A DNA stretch of 64,000 nt, taken from Caldifarciminota bacterium (GTDB taxonomy: Bacteria > Hydrothermota > Tepidihabitantia > SM23-42). Below the pieces are notes generated by a model that saw nothing but the letters and a program-made list of their open reading frames with translations, had not been told where the DNA came from and did not search any database. Shown piece after piece: positions 1 through 9,634 of the stretch (position 1 is its first letter; the number at the start of each line of letters is the position of its first letter). The stretch covers positions 340,936-404,935 of the forward strand of contig CP070705.1 in assembly GCA_020349965.1 (NCBI GenBank), read 5' to 3'. Both the position numbers and the translations under genes were made by a program.

Positions 1-2198
1 TTGCCGAAAAATGGCTATTGACCGGGACACCGACGCTCCCCCGCGGTGCCGCTGGCTACTTTGCAACGACCACCGTAGGCGGCGGATTCATCACTTTCCT
101 GCGCAGTGCCATATGCCGCGGCTTCTTCAATGCATTGTTTGCCGACGGCAAGCAGACCTTTGGCCAGGCCTGCGAAGGCGGAAGGAGGCACGTCTACGCA
201 CTGTACAACAGCGCGAGTGAGTACAGAGGATTTACCACACTCGGCGATCCTGAAATGAACATCTGGACCGACACACCATGCCTGTTGACCGTTATCCACC
301 CGCAGGCTGCCCAGGTGGGTGCCGCCGAATTTGTGGTTAACGTCAGAAAGGCAGCAGGCTTATCCCCGGTCAGCGGAGCAATGGTATGCATCACTGCCAA
401 GTCTGACACTACACTCTACGCAGTAAACCCCACGGATGCAACGGGCAACGCGTATTTTAACATCACCCCACAGATTGTGGCAGATACGCTGTATGTTACG
501 GTGACCGGCAGGAATCTCAAACCCTACGAAGGATCGATGATCACATTCACGGCAGGCGCGTATGTCGTCCATCTGAAATCTTCGATCGACGATCTGACCG
601 GAGGAAATAACGACGGCACGATTAACCCCGGCGAGCATATAAATCTCCCCTTGTGGGTAAAGAATTACGGAGATAGCATTGCCCATGATGTTACCGGCAC
701 TCTTCGCTCGACCGATCCTCTCGTCACAGTTACCGATTCGGTGATATCATTTGGTTCACCCGGCCCCGGTGATTCGGCATTCACCGGCAGGGATGGCTAT
801 AATTTCGAAGTTTCACAGGATGCTCCTGACCTGCATCCCATATCATTCGGACTCGAGTGCCGTGATCTTAACGATTCGACATGGACATCGTCTTTTACCA
901 AAGTCGTCCACGCACCCAACCTGATGTTCAGTTCCGCAACGATACAAGGCGGTAACGGCAACACCATATTCGAACCGGGTGAGACCGTAACCGTCGTTGT
1001 CACCTTGAGAAACGAAGGAACTGCCGGGATAGAAACGTTCACGGCATACCTGCACTGTTCCTCACCATATGTCGGTATCATCGATTCGATGAGCTCATAT
1101 GCTCCGCTTCCGCCAGAAAGCATCTCGACGAACATTGCAGATCCATTCTCGGCGTTTTCCGCGCCAGAGACTCCTACCGGTACTGCTGTCGGTTTCCAAG
1201 TAATCGTCACCGGTGAATCGTACAACGACACACTCGAATTCTCATTGTCCATCGGCGGTAAGCAATACTACATATGGAATCATGATGTGACACCGGCACC
1301 GGGAGCGAATATGCACAGTATTTTGACCAACCTGGGCTATGTCGGTGATCACGGCACGACCCTGACCGCGGAGATCGACCTATACGGATCACTCTGGGTG
1401 TGTCTAGGCGTGTGGCCGAACAACCAGACCATCTCAATTAACAGTCCTGAAGCAACAGCGTTGGTCGACTACATGCAGGACGGCGGCTGTGTTTACATGG
1501 AAGGTGGAGATGTCTGGTATTATGACCCGATGGGAGGCGGACACAACTTCTGCCCGCTCTTCGGCATTGAAGCGACGGATGACGGCTCTGACAATCTCGG
1601 GCCGGTGGCAGGACTAACCAACACGTTCACTACCGGAATGAACTTCAATTATGGTGGCGAGAACAATTTCATGGATCACATAAGCCCGGTAAGCGCAAAT
1701 GCCTTCTTAATATTTCGTGACAGCAACGACAATTATGACTGCGCAGTAGCATATGACGCCGGCAGTTATCGTACTGTCGGCAGTGCCTTCGAACTCGGGC
1801 TGTTGTACGACGGCTCTCCTCCAACCACACGAAGCGCGCTCCTCGATTCGATCATGCATTTCTTCGGCATCGCGACCGGCATCGAGGAGGTAAAAGATCT
1901 TGAAGCGAGAATGATCTCCCTTCGAGTCTCACCGAATCCGTCCTCGAATCTGACGAACATACGATTCACGATTCACGATCCAGGATACACGATAGAACAT
2001 CCAAAAATCCAAATCTATGACGCTTCAGGCCGTCTGGTGAAGTCTTTCAATCTTGAATCATGGATCATGGATCGTTCATCTTCGATTAGTTGGGACGGTC
2101 GTGACGACCAGCACAGAAGAGTAAGCAGCGGCGTCTATTTTGTGCAACTGATCGCGGGAGGGACCGAGCAAACGGTCAAGGTGATTCTGCTACAGTAG
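1..2198 (+). CDS. 3' part of secreted gingipain-like (peptidase C25 family) protein with C-terminal sorting domain
   Basis: The reading frame is open to the left edge (first full codon at 3), so the true start and any signal peptide lie outside the window. The visible N-terminal part (GGGFITF, then GDPEMNIWT near codon 90) resembles the end of a C25 gingipain-type catalytic domain. After it come two or three Ig/CARDB-like beta domains and a ThuA/glutaminase-like segment (about residues 415-600 from the TTG at 18). The last 80 residues (SPNPSSNLTNIRF, YDASGRLV, WDGRD, SGVYFVQL) are a typical type IX secretion/FlgD-like sorting domain, which predicts cell-surface delivery. The catalytic Cys/His are not in the visible part, so protease activity cannot be confirmed. 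Low-complexity insertions interrupt the sorting domain. Confidence 0.75.
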   Translation, partial: AEKWLLTGTPTLPRGAAGYFATTTVGGGFITFLRSAICRGFFNALFADGKQTFGQACEGGRRHVYALYNSASEYRGFTTLGDPEMNIWTDTPCLLTVIHPQAAQVGAAEFVVNVRKAAGLSPVSGAMVCITAKSDTTLYAVNPTDATGNAYFNITPQIVADTLYVTVTGRNLKPYEGSMITFTAGAYVVHLKSSIDDLTGGNNDGTINPGEHINLPLWVKNYGDSIAHDVTGTLRSTDPLVTVTDSVISFGSPGPGDSAFTGRDGYNFEVSQDAPDLHPISFGLECRDLNDSTWTSSFTKVVHAPNLMFSSATIQGGNGNTIFEPGETVTVVVTLRNEGTAGIETFTAYLHCSSPYVGIIDSMSSYAPLPPESISTNIADPFSAFSAPETPTGTAVGFQVIVTGESYNDTLEFSLSIGGKQYYIWNHDVTPAPGANMHSILTNLGYVGDHGTTLTAEIDLYGSLWVCLGVWPNNQTISINSPEATALVDYMQDGGCVYMEGGDVWYYDPMGGGHNFCPLFGIEATDDGSDNLGPVAGLTNTFTTGMNFNYGGENNFMDHISPVSANAFLIFRDSNDNYDCAVAYDAGSYRTVGSAFELGLLYDGSPPTTRSALLDSIMHFFGIATGIEEVKDLEARMISLRVSPNPSSNLTNIRFTIHDPGYTIEHPKIQIYDASGRLVKSFNLESWIMDRSSSISWDGRDDQHRRVSSGVYFVQLIAGGTEQTVKVILLQ
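1961..2085 (+). repeat. Iterated short motifs inside the sorting-domain coding sequence
   Basis: Two short iterated stretches lie in frame in the C-terminal domain. One is at about 1961-1997 with units like ATTCACG and ACACGAT. The other is at about 2053-2085 with units like ATCATGG. They encode extra loop residues between otherwise canonical strands. Their repeat-like DNA suggests local insertion or expansion in surface loops. Confidence 0.5.
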
Positions 2199-2231
2199 AT
2201 GCCCGTACTCTATCACGGATTCATGCATTGT

Positions 2232-2948
2232 TCATATTTTGAATTTCCAGCCCAGATATAGCTCCCTCGCCTTCGGATCTTCAATCAGAGTCTGGGCACT
2301 CCCGGACAGCAAAACCCGGGCATCATATATCAAATAAGCCCGGTCTGTTATTTCAAGTGTTTCCCTTACATTGTGATCGGATATGAGCACGCCTATTCCT
2401 TGCCGCTTCAACCTCAGGATGACATCTTGTAATTCGGCGCGCGCAATGGGATCGATGCCGGTGAACGGTTCGTCGAGGAGCAGGAACTTCGGGCTATTTA
2501 TCAGAGACCGTGCGATCTCAACACGCCGACGCTCACCACCGGAAAGCGTATATGCCTTCTGATTTTGAACTTGTTCGAGATTGAATTCTTTCAGCAGTGC
2601 CGCCGCCTTTTCATTGGCAGTAGAACCTTTGATCCCTACGATCTCGTAAACGGCGATCAGGTTCTCGATCACCGTTAGTTTCCTGAATACGCTAGGTTCC
2701 TGACAGAGAAAGGAAATACCCATTCTCGCACGCTGATACATGGGAATGTCGGTGATCGCTTTGTCATCGAGGAAAATATCGCCGCTCTTCGGTCTAAGAA
2801 GACCCACGATCATATTGAACGTGGTCGTCTTACCAGCACCGTTGGGGCCAAGCAGACCGACGATCTCTCCCCGGTTTATCTGAAGGCTTACCCTATCTAC
2901 GACAACGCGTCGGCCGAAAACCTTTGTCAGATCCTCAGTCACCAGCAC
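2232..2948 (-). CDS. lptB: LPS export ABC transporter ATP-binding protein LptB
   Basis: LptB is the cytoplasmic ATPase that powers lipopolysaccharide extraction through LptFG to the Lpt bridge. The 238-residue length is normal. Walker A GPNGAGKTT is at residues 34-42, the Q-loop is near 82, the ABC signature LSGGE at 134-138, Walker B FLLLDEP at 154-160, and the switch His is in SDHN near 192. The start overlaps the end of the lptA-like gene by 14 bp, which indicates translational coupling. It is the last gene of the pyrG-lpxL-lptC-lptA-lptB series; LptF and LptG are not in the window. Confidence 0.95.
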   Translation of the reverse strand: MLVTEDLTKVFGRRVVVDRVSLQINRGEIVGLLGPNGAGKTTTFNMIVGLLRPKSGDIFLDDKAITDIPMYQRARMGISFLCQEPSVFRKLTVIENLIAVYEIVGIKGSTANEKAAALLKEFNLEQVQNQKAYTLSGGERRRVEIARSLINSPKFLLLDEPFTGIDPIARAELQDVILRLKRQGIGVLISDHNVRETLEITDRAYLIYDARVLLSGSAQTLIEDPKARELYLGWKFKI

Positions 2949-3828
2949 TATCCTGACTCCTTTTCATCGACAGTACGCCCCTGGGCATACCATCCACCCG
3001 GATCGACACTGCCTTACCTTCACGGAAAGTTATTGTAATCCTCTCACCGTCGACGACGTTTTTCGATCCCTCCTCAGTGTAGTAGACAGAATGCCCATTG
3101 GCCACGTTCAACATATCTATTTCCTTACTTCTCATACTGAATTCACCGATAGTTCCTATCAGCTCGTTGTTGCCCTCCCGAATGGTCGGACGGGTCATCG
3201 TTCCCTTTTCTGAATCGAGGTCGTAGGAAAATGTGTCACAACGAACCTTGATACTATCGATGACTGCAAGTACCGAATCGTAACCGTGGAACAAATTGTC
3301 ATTTGTCAGCAATCTGAAGGACCGTGCGTAAACAACGATCGGCGTTTTTTCGCGGCGTCCGATGCGTAGTTCCGGAGTCCCAAACAGTGAACCTTCATCC
3401 GTGGCGAGATTGTACCACCCTCTCTGACCCGATACTACCATATTGTTCCTGGCGTCTTCAACGACGACATTCCCGTACATTTCGACGGAATCTCTACTGC
3501 CATCGTAGTATAGCGAATCGGAGAACATGCGCTCGTTTGTCGTTATCACGGTAACACTATCACTCATGTACCCACGTCCCTCATTGAAATAATACACGGC
3601 TGACCGTGCACGCACTTCCCCGTTTTCATCTGCAAGTCTAACCATGCCGGAGAGATCGATCCGACCATTCGCTTCATTGATCGCCGCCTCGTCACAGGTT
3701 ATCACGGCATCTCCGCCTTCAATGAGGACATTCCCGATGAGATGAACGATCCTCTCATCCCCTTCCTTCGAGATCTCGACTTTGTCGGCCCGGAACGGCG
3801 TCAATGTCATCAAGAGAAAGATAATCAT
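2935..3828 (-). CDS. lptA: LptA/OstA-like periplasmic LPS transport protein
   Basis: This is a 297-residue exported protein with a short hydrophobic leader ending near TPFRA. The body is a long run of OstA/LptA beta-jellyroll repeats (for example VEISKEGDERIVHLIGNVLIEGGDAV cut into short strands, and further VRLAD, MYGNVVVED, VRCDTFSYD units). At about 300 residues it is longer than E. coli LptA (about 185), so it probably carries extra jellyroll turns. It lies between lptC and lptB. The role as a periplasmic bridge for lipopolysaccharide is inferred from family and neighbours. The weak point is exact orthology, since OstA-domain proteins are diverse. Confidence 0.85.
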   Translation of the reverse strand: MIIFLLMTLTPFRADKVEISKEGDERIVHLIGNVLIEGGDAVITCDEAAINEANGRIDLSGMVRLADENGEVRARSAVYYFNEGRGYMSDSVTVITTNERMFSDSLYYDGSRDSVEMYGNVVVEDARNNMVVSGQRGWYNLATDEGSLFGTPELRIGRREKTPIVVYARSFRLLTNDNLFHGYDSVLAVIDSIKVRCDTFSYDLDSEKGTMTRPTIREGNNELIGTIGEFSMRSKEIDMLNVANGHSVYYTEEGSKNVVDGERITITFREGKAVSIRVDGMPRGVLSMKRSQDSAGD

Positions 3829-3882
3829 ATCGCTTTCCCATGTGCAGGATAGTACCGCATATTCAAATCACCTCATAGGGCG

Positions 3883-4428
3883 CTATTTGCGGATATCGGG
3901 TATTTTTATGGGGGAGACACCCTTTGTCTCGCCTATTATCTCAATCCTCGTAAGGCGCGGATCGGTTCTCAGTCCCCGTCCCTCAATGACGGTACCGTCC
4001 CCTTTGAATATTTTCACATAAGCGTCCGTTAATATCTTTGCCGAATCATTGAGCCAGAAGAGCGAATCGGTGTACAACTTCGTGGAATCACTGGTTATGA
4101 CCACCACACTATCAGCAACGAATATATTGTGGGTTCGCGTGTTCAGTTCTCCCCGCGGCGCCTTCAGAATAGATGATTCCTTTTCATGTTCATCATAGAA
4201 AAGCACCGTAACCGAATCGGCCTTGATGATTTCGTCGTAAACACCTGCTCGGTCGGCATTGAGTGTCCAAAGTTTTTGTCCACTCTTGGTCTCGGTAAGA
4301 CACAATTTCTCGAGAACGATTTTCGGTATATCCTTTGGCAGACGCTCTTCGATTTCCTTCTCTTCACATGCAGCTGAGAGAAGGATCAGAGCAAACGTAA
4401 TGATAGCCGGGCGGATCGTCCTCTTCAT
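3883..4428 (-). CDS. lptC: LptC-like LPS export lipoprotein
   Basis: This 181-residue protein starts with a lipoprotein signal peptide whose lipobox LSAAC places the lipidated Cys at residue 21. The rest is one LptC-type beta-jellyroll (SGQKLWTLNADRAGVY, LKAPRGELNTRT, VIEGRGLRTDP). Classical LptC is an inner-membrane anchored protein. Here a lipid anchor replaces the transmembrane helix, as in several non-proteobacterial LptC homologues. The start overlaps the stop of the upstream acyltransferase by 4 bp. Product identity is well supported by domain and by the lptA-lptB neighbours. Confidence 0.88.
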   Translation of the reverse strand: MKRTIRPAIITFALILLSAACEEKEIEERLPKDIPKIVLEKLCLTETKSGQKLWTLNADRAGVYDEIIKADSVTVLFYDEHEKESSILKAPRGELNTRTHNIFVADSVVVITSDSTKLYTDSLFWLNDSAKILTDAYVKIFKGDGTVIEGRGLRTDPRLTRIEIIGETKGVSPIKIPDIRK

Positions 4429-5060
4429 CGCGACTTATAAGCCCAAACGTAATCGAGCGGTCTGGCCATGACCATTACCTTCAAATCACAGCCGATGTGC
4501 AAGATCCCCTCATGGCGATGGCGGTACGCCGCAAAAGGAACGAGAGGTACACCACAGATCTCCGACAGCTTCCTCGCTTTTTCGTGCTTCTGAAAAAAAG
4601 TGTTGCCGTCGATAAGAATGCCGAATACTCCTCCCGATTTTATGAATTTCACGATCTCCAGTAAGTTGTCCGCGTAGAACACCCTCGCTCCGGCCGCAGT
4701 GCGCCATCGAAGTAGCAGATGGTCAAAAAGACGGGCAAACACCGAGGCGCTCGACCTCCCATATCTGTTGACGATGACGCCGATCCTGTAGCCAAGTTGT
4801 CTAAGCGTGTAGGGCATTGACTCCCAAACACCGTAGTGAAAGGAATACAGGACACACCCGCCATTCAGAATGCCCGTATTTCCTCGCAACATTAATTCTT
4901 TACGGCTCAGCATGAAGGAGATATTACGGGTGACCTGGAATACATTTCTGAATGCATTCCGGCCAATTCGTTGCTTGAGGTAGCGCCGCCGATCACGACA
5001 CAACCAGTATAGACACCATGCCAGGCAAAGAAAAACCCCCTCGGCGACAATCGATATCAT
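4425..5060 (-). CDS. LpxL/HtrB-like lipid A acyltransferase (short)
   Basis: This is a membrane-bound acyltransferase of the lysophospholipid/lipid A biosynthesis family. It has an N-terminal hydrophobic segment (residues 3-21) and the catalytic HX4E motif as HYGVWE near residue 75. A glycine-rich block, FGILIDGN, follows near residue 150. It is 211 residues against about 300 for LpxL, so it appears compact. The context between pyrG and lptC argues for acylation of lipid A or a related envelope lipid. The substrate cannot be told from sequence. It overlaps pyrG and lptC by 4 bp each, a sign of tight coupling. Confidence 0.75.
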   Translation of the reverse strand: MISIVAEGVFLCLAWCLYWLCRDRRRYLKQRIGRNAFRNVFQVTRNISFMLSRKELMLRGNTGILNGGCVLYSFHYGVWESMPYTLRQLGYRIGVIVNRYGRSSASVFARLFDHLLLRWRTAAGARVFYADNLLEIVKFIKSGGVFGILIDGNTFFQKHEKARKLSEICGVPLVPFAAYRHRHEGILHIGCDLKVMVMARPLDYVWAYKSR

Positions 5061-6661
5061 GTCTTTTTGAGTGCAGCGCTAATGAAATGGTAAAAAATGG
5101 GATTTGGCGCAAGGGGCCTTGAGGTGAATTCGGGATGAAACTGCGTTCCGAGGAAAAAGGGATGGCCGTTCACTTCAGCTACCTCCATGAGTTTCTTGTT
5201 CGGCGATCGCCCCGAGAACAGCAGACCCTTTTCACTCAATGCTTTTACGTATTTAGGATTCACCTCATACCGATGCCTGTGCCTCTCTTCTATCAGATCT
5301 TTTCCATAGATCTTGCGGGCAAGGGTCTTGGGCTCAAGCTGGCAAGGCCAGTTACCCAACCTCATTGTGCCTCCTAGATCCTTGATCTTCTTCTGCTCTG
5401 GCAGCAGGTCAATCACCGGATACGAAGTACTGTCATCGAACTCTGTCGAATTCGCACCCTTCATACCACAGACATTACGTGCATACTCGATGACCATGCA
5501 TTGCAAGCCTAAGCATATGCCAAGGAACGGTTTCTTGTTTTCACGCGCGTATCTTACAATCTTTATCTTACCCTCGACGCCGCGCATTCCGAAACCACCG
5601 GGTATCAATATGCCGTCCGAATACGCCAGCGTATTGCTCAGTTGAATCTCATCCTCCATTCTATCCGTATCGATCCACTTGATCTTCAGACGCGCATCGT
5701 TAGCCACAGCCGCATGGGACAGTGACTCTATTATGCTCTTGTAAGAATCCCTCAGTTCCACGTATTTGCCGCAAACGGCAATCTCTACGGTTTTCGTAGG
5801 AGACTTGGCTCTTTCTACAAAGAGTCGCCACTCTTCCAGATCAGGCTCTTTCACATCAAGGCCCAAATAATCCAGAATCAATCTATCAAGTTTCTGTTTG
5901 TGAAAAACGAGCGGTATCTCATAAATGCACTCGACATCGACTGCATCTATTACAGCTTCGGTCGGAACGTTGCAAAACAGAGATATTTTTCGACGCTCAT
6001 CATCGGTCAACCATGAATCGCTGCGGCAGACGAGTACATCCGGCTGAATGCCGATCGCCCTTAATTCACGAACCGAATGCTGTGTCGGCTTTGTTTTAAA
6101 CTCACGGGCCGCCTTGATATAAGGAACGAGTGTGAGATGAACATACATTGTATTTCCGCGGCCGCGATCCAGCCTCATCTGCCTCGCAGCCTCAAGGAAC
6201 GGCTGTCCTTCTATGTCACCGACCGTACCGCCGATTTCGGTAATTACGACATCCACCTTGTTCGAATTTGCCAATTTCATGATGCACGACCTTATTTCAT
6301 CGGTAATATGAGGAATGACCTGAACCGTCTTGCCAAGATACTCACCGCGCCTTTCTTTCGTTATAACTGAATAGTATATCTGACCTGTCGTAATGTTGTT
6401 GTCGCGCGTCAGTGCACTGTTCAGGAACCGTTCATAATGGCCAAGATCCAGATCGCATTCTGCACCATCTTCAGTGACGAAGACTTCACCATGTTGGTAC
6501 GGATTCATTGTACCGGGGTCGACGTTTATGTATGGATCGATCTTCTGTAGCGTTACTTTGAGACCATATGATTTGAGAAGAAGCCCGATCGACGCGGTCG
6601 CAACTCCTTTTCCTAATGACGAAACAACACCCCCCGTGACGAAAATATATTTTGTCTCCAT
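5057..6661 (-). CDS. pyrG: CTP synthase
   Basis: PyrG aminates UTP to CTP using glutamine and ATP. The 534 residues cover both domains. The N-terminal synthetase starts with the P-loop-like [10 protein letters not shown] and has [11 protein letters not shown]. The C-terminal class I glutaminase has the nucleophile Cys in GICLGLQ and the catalytic His-Glu in [10 protein letters not shown]. It is the first gene of an operon running into lipid A and Lpt genes. The link may be the CTP demand of CMP-Kdo synthesis, which is an inference. No Shine-Dalgarno sequence precedes the ATG; the -10 box is 7 nt upstream, so the mRNA is predicted to be leaderless. Confidence 0.97.
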   Translation of the reverse strand: METKYIFVTGGVVSSLGKGVATASIGLLLKSYGLKVTLQKIDPYINVDPGTMNPYQHGEVFVTEDGAECDLDLGHYERFLNSALTRDNNITTGQIYYSVITKERRGEYLGKTVQVIPHITDEIRSCIMKLANSNKVDVVITEIGGTVGDIEGQPFLEAARQMRLDRGRGNTMYVHLTLVPYIKAAREFKTKPTQHSVRELRAIGIQPDVLVCRSDSWLTDDERRKISLFCNVPTEAVIDAVDVECIYEIPLVFHKQKLDRLILDYLGLDVKEPDLEEWRLFVERAKSPTKTVEIAVCGKYVELRDSYKSIIESLSHAAVANDARLKIKWIDTDRMEDEIQLSNTLAYSDGILIPGGFGMRGVEGKIKIVRYARENKKPFLGICLGLQCMVIEYARNVCGMKGANSTEFDDSTSYPVIDLLPEQKKIKDLGGTMRLGNWPCQLEPKTLARKIYGKDLIEERHRHRYEVNPKYVKALSEKGLLFSGRSPNKKLMEVAEVNGHPFFLGTQFHPEFTSRPLAPNPIFYHFISAALKKT

Positions 6662-6668
6662 GGATTAG

Positions 6669-6696
6669 AGTATAGCTATATACACGTTGATGTCAA
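6669..6696 (-). promoter_or_regulatory. Sigma-70 promoter for pyrG operon, predicted leaderless
   Basis: On the minus strand TTGACA (6696-6691) is followed after 16 nt by TATACT (6674-6669). Only 7 nt separate the -10 box from the pyrG ATG at 6661, so transcription should start at or next to the start codon. Confidence 0.7.
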
Positions 6697-6818
6697 GAAA
6701 ACAGAAAGAAGCTACATTCCACCAATACGGGCACCGGTACGGCACGAATCCAAGAGAAAAGTTTCGTCGAAAGCCGAATGAGGTACAATCCGTTCACTTC
6801 CTACTGATAGACATGCCG

Positions 6819-8156
6819 TTAGCGGGTGTTCCTTTCTATTCGATATTCTCTTATCTTGGTCCTCAAAGTATTGCGATGTATTCCCAACCGGCCGGCCGCC
6901 TCTGACAGATTCCAGTCTGTCTGCTTGAGTACTGCCATAATATGGTTCCGTTCAACATCCGCAAGCGAACCGCCTCCACGATCACTGAGTACCGGTCCAG
7001 TTTCGAGGGGCAAATCACCAACGTCAACGTATGATCCCCGGCATAGGACAACCGCCCGTTCCATCACATTCTCCAGCTCACGTACGTTGCCCGGCCATTC
7101 ATAACGCATCAGCTTGTCAAGCGCTATACCAGAAATCCCTTTGATTTCCCGTGAGCATTTCTTGCCGAATTTTTCCACGAAATGATCGGCAAGAGGTTTG
7201 ATATCTTCTTTTCTTTCCCTGAGCGGTGGTAATGTCAATGTGATGACATTCAATCGGTAATACAGATCCTCGCGAAAAGCACCGCCGGCGATCTTCTTTT
7301 TCAAGTCCTGGTTGGTCGCGGTTACCAACCGCACGTCGACTCTTATTGGAACATTACCACCCAGCCTCTCGAACGAAAATTCCTGCAATACCCGAAGGAG
7401 CTTAACTTGAGTGCTGATCGGTATATCACCCACTTCATCGAGAAAGATCGTACCGCCATGCGCTAATTCGAACTTACCGATTCTCCTCTTCTCAGCACCG
7501 GAAAATGCGCCGCGTTCATAGCCAAAGAGCTCACTCTCGAGTAATGTCTCGGGCAATGCCGCGCAGGAGATGGCAATAAAACGACCCTTCTTTCTGAGGC
7601 TGGCACTGTGTATCAAACGGGCCACCATATCCTTCCCCGTGCCAGATTCACCAAGGATTAATATATTCGAATCGGATCGGGCGACCCTTGAAATGAGGCT
7701 CATAATTTCCTGCATCTTTGGACTCTCAGCAATGAAGGAGTCGAACTTGAATTTCTCTTCGACCTGGTCGCGCAGTAATTGAATTTCCTCGTGCATATCC
7801 TTTTCATTTTGTATGCGCCCGATTATCAGTTCAAGCTCATCGAGATTGACCGGCTTGCTCAGATAATCATAAGCACCTAGCTTCATCGCCTGGACCGCTG
7901 ACTCGACCGTGCCGTACCCAGTGAGGATCACAAAATAAGTCTCCGGGTCGATCTCTTTCATTCTTTGAATCGTTTCTATTCCGTCCAGCTCGGGCATTTT
8001 CAGATCCAGAATAGCGAGGTCGAATCCCGTGTTTGCGTTTACCTCGATCGCATCCTTACCAGAAGCAGCGGTTCTGACGGTAAAACCCTTCTTACCTAAA
8101 AATCCTGCAAGCAGATCGCGCTGCGATTCTTCGTCGTCAACGACCAGAATGTGCAT
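6819..8156 (-). CDS. NtrC-family sigma-54-dependent response regulator
   Basis: This 445-residue transcription activator has three domains. The receiver domain (residues 1-120) has acidic residues D7-D8, phosphoacceptor D51 and the KP motif in YLSKPVN. The AAA+ domain (about 140-375) has Walker A GESGTGKD, the sigma-54 contact loop as GAFSGA (a conservative variant of GAFTGA) and Walker B FLDEVGD. The Fis-type helix-turn-helix is at the end (AAGRLGIHRNTLRTKI). It should activate sigma-54 promoters after phosphorylation. No histidine kinase is adjacent, so the signal is unknown. The bactofilin-like gene sits 6 bp upstream in the same direction, suggesting co-transcription. Confidence 0.93.
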   Translation of the reverse strand: MHILVVDDEESQRDLLAGFLGKKGFTVRTAASGKDAIEVNANTGFDLAILDLKMPELDGIETIQRMKEIDPETYFVILTGYGTVESAVQAMKLGAYDYLSKPVNLDELELIIGRIQNEKDMHEEIQLLRDQVEEKFKFDSFIAESPKMQEIMSLISRVARSDSNILILGESGTGKDMVARLIHSASLRKKGRFIAISCAALPETLLESELFGYERGAFSGAEKRRIGKFELAHGGTIFLDEVGDIPISTQVKLLRVLQEFSFERLGGNVPIRVDVRLVTATNQDLKKKIAGGAFREDLYYRLNVITLTLPPLRERKEDIKPLADHFVEKFGKKCSREIKGISGIALDKLMRYEWPGNVRELENVMERAVVLCRGSYVDVGDLPLETGPVLSDRGGGSLADVERNHIMAVLKQTDWNLSEAAGRLGIHRNTLRTKIREYRIERNTR

Positions 8157-8162
8157 ACTCTG

Positions 8163-9323
8163 TTACAGTAATTCCTTCTTGCGCATTTCTTGTGCGAGAT
8201 TCCACGTAGCGACCATCGTCGCACCGAAACCGAAGAGAGTCACAAAGACACGTACGAAAAAGTTCAGTATCGGTATGAGACAGACAAGGAAGAGTATGAG
8301 CATACCGATGATGAAGGAGAAGTATACAGAAACATCTCCTTCTTTCTTGAATAATCTAATCACCTTTTCGCCGACTACGGCCGCAACAAATATCGAAGAA
8401 ACATAAATCAGTATCGCGTAAACAAAGAGAGCGAGAATGCCAAGCGGATACCCTATCAGTGTTGCAAAAAGAATAACCGCAATAATGGGGATGACTATGA
8501 TACCAAGAAAACCGAAGCCAAGGGATTTCCATACTGCTTTGCAGAGAGTATCCATTACCCTGCGCACATAGGCGTGGCATAGCGCAATGAGGAGAATACC
8601 TACAATTATCTTGCCCACCAATGCTATCACCTTGGCCACTGCATATATAAAGGCGAGCATCGGCGCAAAGGCAAAGAAAAAGGGTTCCTTTTTGTCTGGT
8701 TCTATCTCACGCACGGAGATCTCACCCGTGATCGTCGCACCTTCATCAATCTGGGGCTCACTCTTGCCCGTCAGGAGGAAGTCACCCGCGATCACCGCCG
8801 TCGATTTGATCCGTGTCCTATCTGCCTTGATCTTAACGCGCCCGCTCTTTCCGGCCATAACAAATGAACCGACACCGCCCTTTATGCTGCCACCAACCTC
8901 ACCGTCAACTTCGAGATTACCCCCGTATGCCGCGAGATCCTTGCCGATGTAGGCGTCCGTGTCGATATCGAGAGCACCGCCGGCGAGAATGACGTTCCTC
9001 CGCACATTACCCGAGACCCTCAGATTACCGCCCATGGCCAGAACGGTTTGCACACTCTTTCCATTGATATTCGAGTTGGCCGCGCCCGTGCACAATAATC
9101 CACCGATATCGCCGGATACATCGACTCTCTGCGCGAAGGCAAATACATTGCCGGTCACCGTTCCTTTTATATCGACGCTGCTGCCAAAGGCGATCAGGTC
9201 ATCATCTATTACCTCATCCGCGGTAACCTCAATCGACTCACCCCGTCTGAAGACCAAGGCACTTGAGGGAACAACCAGCGCGAGGATGATGAATACACAG
9301 ATACTACTACTGAAATGTTTCAT
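8163..9323 (-). CDS. Polymer-forming (bactofilin-like) membrane protein
   Basis: The ATG at 9323 is chosen because AAGGAGGT lies 5 nt upstream. The longer frame to GTG 9347 would include that ribosome site. The 386-residue product has a signal peptide (ends near SSAL), then a right-handed beta-helix of short glycine-rich turns (VDIKGTVTGNV, LRVSGNVRRNV, DIDTDAYIGKDL) as in bactofilins. A hydrophobic C-terminal half follows with about four to five transmembrane helices. This exported beta-helix plus membrane-domain layout is common in uncultured lineages. Its function is not established; an envelope scaffold is the likeliest role. It lies directly upstream of the sigma-54 regulator. Confidence 0.75.
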   Translation of the reverse strand: MKHFSSSICVFIILALVVPSSALVFRRGESIEVTADEVIDDDLIAFGSSVDIKGTVTGNVFAFAQRVDVSGDIGGLLCTGAANSNINGKSVQTVLAMGGNLRVSGNVRRNVILAGGALDIDTDAYIGKDLAAYGGNLEVDGEVGGSIKGGVGSFVMAGKSGRVKIKADRTRIKSTAVIAGDFLLTGKSEPQIDEGATITGEISVREIEPDKKEPFFFAFAPMLAFIYAVAKVIALVGKIIVGILLIALCHAYVRRVMDTLCKAVWKSLGFGFLGIIVIPIIAVILFATLIGYPLGILALFVYAILIYVSSIFVAAVVGEKVIRLFKKEGDVSVYFSFIIGMLILFLVCLIPILNFFVRVFVTLFGFGATMVATWNLAQEMRKKELL

Positions 9324-9634
9324 AACCACCTCCTTACTAGAGGGCACTCATTACTCAATAGAGTTCAAAGAATTCTATTAATTGTCCTGAACATGCAACT
9401 CGCGAGATTTCTTGAACCCTTTACACTATTTTATCCACGGTGTTCTATAAATCAACACCCAAAAAGATCGTAGGGCATTGGCCTGGCTCGAACGGTGAAC
9501 ATCTCAGGATAAGCACTGAGCACTGAAATCAAAATGCGCTGCAAATACAAATGACCAACACCGGGTTAAAATTTCGTTCATTTGATATTGGATATTCGTA
9601 TTTAGGATTTTGGTCGCGAACGGGTATGCGGATA
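9324..9634. other. Intergenic region with degenerate repeats
   Basis: About 310 bp separate the bactofilin-like gene from the end of aspS. I see no credible gene. There are short iterated stretches (GCACTGAGCACTGA near 9515 and TTGATATTGGATATTCG near 9580) of the same kind as those in the first gene. No strong terminator was seen. Confidence 0.5.
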
